Shown piece after piece: positions 49,907-52,681 of a stretch of DNA of 52,681 nucleotides (positions are counted from its first letter, which is position 1; every line of letters starts with the position of its first letter). The notes under the pieces are model-generated. The model was not told the origin of the DNA. It did no database searches and saw only the letters and a list, made by a program, of their open reading frames with translations. Position numbers and translations under genes: made by a program. This DNA is from CAZTHC01 sp964613425 (GTDB taxonomy: Bacteria > Bacillota > Clostridia > TANB77 > CAG-508): positions 1 through 52,681 of the forward strand of contig CAZTHC010000002.1 of the NCBI GenBank assembly GCA_964613425.1, read 5' to 3'.

Positions 49907-51493
49907 ATGAATTCTTACTGGATAGATTCCACAAAACAAACTAATTTTAAAACTTTAGACAATAATGTTCAAACAGAGGTATGTATTATAGGTGGTGGGA
50001 TTACTGGAGTTGCTACCGCATATTTGCTTTCAAAAAATAATATTGATGTTACTATTTTAGAAGCTGACCGCATTGGTATGGGTGTAACGGCAAACACAAC
50101 TGCTAAAATCACTAGCCAACACGGACTTTTATATAATTATTTAGTTAATTCTTTTGGAATAGAAACAGCTAAAGCATACTATAACTCTAATGAAGAGGCC
50201 ATTTCTTTAATTAAAAGTATTATTGATTCTGAAAATATAAACTGTGACTTTTGTTTTGAAGATTCTTATGTGTATACTTGTGATAAGAATAACAATTTAA
50301 AAATTTCTGATGAAGTTTCTAGCATAAATTCATTTGGTGGAAATGCAGAATATGTAACTTCTTCCCCTCTTCCATTTGAAATTTCATCTGCTGTGAAGTT
50401 TCACAATCAAGCTCAATTTCATCCTAGAAAATACTTACTTTCTCTTTTACCTATATTAATTAATAACAATAATAAAATTTATGAAAATTCGAAAGTTACA
50501 GACATTAAGCATATTAACAACTTATATGAGGTTTATTGTAATGGATATAAAGTTTCTTGCAAATACTTAGTAATGGCATCTCATTACCCTATAAAAAATT
50601 TTCCTGGAATGTATTTTATAAAAATGTACCAAGATTCTTCTTATGTTATAGGAATTGAAACGAAAAAAGAATTGTTTGACGGCATGTTTATTTCATGTGA
50701 TACTCCAACAACTTCTTTTAGAAATATCGTTCAAGATAACGGTAAAAAACTACTTCTTGTTGGCGGTTCTGGCCATAAAACTGGTGAAACAAATGTAGAT
50801 ATTGAACGTAGTTATACTAATTTAGAAAACTACATCAAAACAATTTATCCAGATGCAAAAGTTAAATACAAATGGATGACAGAAGATTGTGTTAGTTTAG
50901 ATAAAATTCCATACATCGGTGAATTTTCTAGTTTTCTGCCTAATATGTATGTTGCAACTGGATATAAAAAATGGGGAATGACAACTTCACATGTAGCTGC
51001 AAAAATAATCTCAGACAAAATTATAGGAAATAAAAACCCTTACGAAAACATATACACAGCAACTAGATTGAAACCTATTAAAAATAACAAAGAATTTGGA
51101 AATATGCTTAAAACTTCAGCATATTCATTAGCAATTAATAAACTTTCTCCAGCTAATTTAAAATATGAAGACTTGCCAAATAATAGTGGTGGAGTTGTAG
51201 ACTATAACGGTAAAAAACTTGGAGTATATAAAGACGAAACTGGAAAACCATTTGCAGTTATTCCATACTGTAAGCACTTAGGTTGTGAGCTTTCTTGGAA
51301 CAATTTAGAAAAGACATGGGATTGCCCATGCCATGGTTCGCGATATAATTATCTAGGGAAAATAATCACAGAGCCTACAACAAAAGATTTAGACACAGTT
51401 GAAATTGCCAATGGGGACGGAGGTTTTTGGCAATTTATCTTTTCAAAATTGTTCTTTTTTATTATATTGGTAATTATTTCTTTTTTAAAATAA
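49907..51493 (+). CDS. FAD-dependent oxidoreductase fused to a Rieske [2Fe-2S] domain, with repeat-derived tail
   Basis: 528 residues. A DadA-like FAD oxidoreductase (CIIGGGITGVATAYLL, ILEADRIGMGVTANTT, VATGYKKWGMTTSH) is joined to a C-terminal Rieske domain. C455, H457, C473 and H476 are the cluster ligands, and C460 with C475 form the usual disulfide pair (CKHLGC, CPCHG). The substrate is unknown; homologues are soluble. Here the expected end after DTVEI is replaced by about 28 residues. The first ten are encoded by a 29-bp repeat copy, and the rest (KLFFFIILVIISFLK) is a hydrophobic segment. The stop lies 20 bases inside the convergent methyltransferase gene, so the tail seems to result from repeat insertion. 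Confidence 0.88.
   Translation: MNSYWIDSTKQTNFKTLDNNVQTEVCIIGGGITGVATAYLLSKNNIDVTILEADRIGMGVTANTTAKITSQHGLLYNYLVNSFGIETAKAYYNSNEEAISLIKSIIDSENINCDFCFEDSYVYTCDKNNNLKISDEVSSINSFGGNAEYVTSSPLPFEISSAVKFHNQAQFHPRKYLLSLLPILINNNNKIYENSKVTDIKHINNLYEVYCNGYKVSCKYLVMASHYPIKNFPGMYFIKMYQDSSYVIGIETKKELFDGMFISCDTPTTSFRNIVQDNGKKLLLVGGSGHKTGETNVDIERSYTNLENYIKTIYPDAKVKYKWMTEDCVSLDKIPYIGEFSSFLPNMYVATGYKKWGMTTSHVAAKIISDKIIGNKNPYENIYTATRLKPIKNNKEFGNMLKTSAYSLAINKLSPANLKYEDLPNNSGGVVDYNGKKLGVYKDETGKPFAVIPYCKHLGCELSWNNLEKTWDCPCHGSRYNYLGKIITEPTTKDLDTVEIANGDGGFWQFIFSKLFFFIILVIISFLK
51405..51433 (+). repeat. 29-bp repeat, copy 3, inside a coding sequence
   Basis: TTGCCAATGGGGACGGAGG with TTTTTGGCAA; one base differs from copy 1. 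It is translated as part of the oxidoreductase C-terminus (residues about 500-509). Confidence 0.85.
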
Positions 51494-52190
51494 TTGCAAT
51501 AAAATTCAAGTATTTACAAGCTCCCGCTTCAATAGCTTTTCTATCATTTATAGCATATTCATTATTGCATTTTATCCAGTCATTCCAACATTCTTCATTG
51601 CTTTCCATTTCATATATTGAAACAATTTCACTATCTTTTGATTTTGAAATAATATTCTTCCAATATTCAATATCATGAATATAATCCAATTGTTCAGGAG
51701 TCCAAGACAATAACAGCTCTCTATAAATGTTATTGTGACAATCTTTTTTCATTCCAGGAACAACTATATAAATATACCCACCTTTTTTTATAAAGGGTAA
51801 AAGCTTTTCATCTAAATATTTCTCATCTCTACCAAAATAATTGTATGAATCTGTACTTACAACTGCGTCAAAAAATTCCTTTTCATATTTAAGCTCCGTT
51901 GCATCGGCCTTTACAGGAATAATTTGTTCACTTGTTAGCCCCATCTTAGTAAAAAATTCTCTATTTTCTTCTGCATTACTCCATAAATCTGTTGCATATA
52001 CTATAAAGCCATATTCTTTTACCAAAAAGACTGACGTTATACCTGCTCCACTTCCTAAATCCATTACAGTTAAGCCTTCTGCTGTCTTATTATTTTTCAT
52101 AAGTTCTTCCTCTAATTTTAATGGATTTGGCCCCATAATTTTTTGATTTATTAAATCTGTATTATATTTTTCTGTTTTCTCGTATTTCAT
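51474..52190 (-). CDS. Class I SAM-dependent methyltransferase
   Basis: 238 residues. Motif I VMDLGSGAGITSVFLVKEYG, the acidic VYATDLW, ADATELKYEKEFFDAVVSTD and IKKGGYIYIVVPG outline a Rossmann-fold methyltransferase of the UbiE/SAM-dependent type. Substrate unknown. Start supported by GGAGGTCATAG. It is convergent with the FAD-Rieske gene and overlaps its extended end by 20 bases. Confidence 0.88.
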   Translation of the reverse strand: MKYEKTEKYNTDLINQKIMGPNPLKLEEELMKNNKTAEGLTVMDLGSGAGITSVFLVKEYGFIVYATDLWSNAEENREFFTKMGLTSEQIIPVKADATELKYEKEFFDAVVSTDSYNYFGRDEKYLDEKLLPFIKKGGYIYIVVPGMKKDCHNNIYRELLLSWTPEQLDYIHDIEYWKNIISKSKDSEIVSIYEMESNEECWNDWIKCNNEYAINDRKAIEAGACKYLNFIAIILKKK

Positions 52191-52257
52191 CTCTATGACC
52201 TCCGAAAATTTAATAACTACATAATAACACTAAACTAAGCGATTATCAACTGCAAAA

Positions 52258-52286
52258 TTGCCAAAAACCTCCGTCCCCTTTGGCAA
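52258..52286 (-). repeat. 29-bp repeat, copy 4 (inverted)
   Basis: An exact inverted copy, placed just after the CDF stop codon on the minus strand. Its stem and following A/T run could serve as that gene's terminator. Confidence 0.85.
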
Positions 52287-52289
52287 TTT

Positions 52290-52681
52290 TTAATGATGAT
52301 GATGGTGTCCCTCTTCTTGGTGAAGTTGTGGATTGCATTCTTTTTCTGAACACTCTTCTGTTTCAGTTTCTAAAATACAATGACATATTTTGTGCTCTTC
52401 TAGCTCTTCTCTTATTTCATGTTTTATTTTATCTATTTCTTTGCTTTTACTAACTATATGCATTGTTGCATAATTATTAAATCCATCTATGCTCCATACA
52501 TGTATATGGTGAACGTCTTCTACTCCTTCTATTTTTAATAAGTGACTTTTTATTTCATCTATATCTATATTATCAGGTGTTTTTTCTAAAAATAAGTCTA
52601 AAACTTTTTTCAAATTTTTTAATGTGTTTATTAAAATAAATGCTGCTACACCTATACTCATTATTGGATCAATTATTTTTA
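52290..52681 (-). CDS. Cation diffusion facilitator metal transporter, C-terminal part (cut by window edge)
   Basis: About 130 C-terminal residues; the gene enters from the right edge. KIIDPIMSIGVAAFILIN is the end of the membrane domain. The cytoplasmic domain has VEDVHHIHVWSIDG and YATMHIVSK, the CzcD/ZitB-type metal-binding fold. The protein ends in a Cys/His-rich tail (CHCILETETEEC, then a run of five histidines), which suggests Zn, Co or Ni export with metal sensing by the tail. Confidence 0.9.
   Translation of the reverse strand, partial: KIIDPIMSIGVAAFILINTLKNLKKVLDLFLEKTPDNIDIDEIKSHLLKIEGVEDVHHIHVWSIDGFNNYATMHIVSKSKEIDKIKHEIREELEEHKICHCILETETEECSEKECNPQLHQEEGHHHHH

Overview
The window is AT-rich DNA from an anaerobic, low-GC Gram-positive bacterium (Bacillota, most likely an uncultured gut-type Clostridia lineage). 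The evidence is a four-subunit pyruvate:ferredoxin oxidoreductase, a SpoVD-type penicillin-binding protein with PASTA domains, a sortase, a YabE-like G5/3D cell-wall protein, strong AGGAGG ribosome binding sites and TTGACA/TATAAT promoters. No rRNA, CRISPR array, complete transposon or complete prophage was seen.

Layout. 1-5.3 kb: start of minD, a sortase-type VWA surface protein whose reading frame breaks once, a pilin-like LamG protein and an FAD dehydrogenase. 5.4-7.6 kb: PIN-PhoH and HNH genes that look less AT-rich than their surroundings. 7.9-11.1 kb: the porGDAB operon, split by an 80-bp palindromic repeat. 11.2-13.3 kb: tRNA-Leu(CAA), then a roughly 560-nt structured RNA with its own promoter, followed by a small DUF21-like membrane protein; this pair resembles OLE RNA and OapA. 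13.3-18 kb: an M15 peptidase with two frame breaks, a coiled-coil membrane protein, a zincin-like protein and a sortase. 18-24.5 kb: XRE regulator, rsmA, spoVD-like PBP, and the yraN-dprA-comM DNA-uptake cluster, with comM broken twice. 24.5-35 kb: three large secreted paralogues made of Big_2 repeats with a C-terminal dockerin, and the YabE-like protein. 35-47 kb: mixed housekeeping genes (tatD, acpS, dinB, NodB deacetylase, TspO, DMT transporter, LytTR/LiaF-like pair, flippase). 47.5-49.3 kb: two candidate small RNAs and a reverse transcriptase. 49.3-52.7 kb: a FAD-Rieske oxidoreductase, a methyltransferase and the end of a CDF metal transporter, interspersed with a 29-bp repeat.

The most striking pattern is translational. 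Five frame breaks occur in three otherwise full-length genes (VWA protein, M15 peptidase twice, comM twice). Every one lies exactly at an in-frame CGG codon, and reading resumes in the +1 frame, so that CGGN is effectively read as one glycine (GGN). In a by-eye scan of about 13,000 codons in the other native-looking genes I found no other in-frame CGG. The only exceptions are three CGG codons in the foreign-looking phoH and HNH genes. This suggests that CGG is an unassigned or 'hungry' codon that works as a +1 frameshift or quadruplet-glycine signal. A systematic insertion error before GGN codons is the main alternative.

The intergenic space carries at least three families of short palindromic repeats: GTAG-hairpin REP-like elements, an 80-bp long palindrome, and a 29-bp element with TTGCCAAA ends. 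One copy of the 29-bp element has become the C-terminus of a protein.
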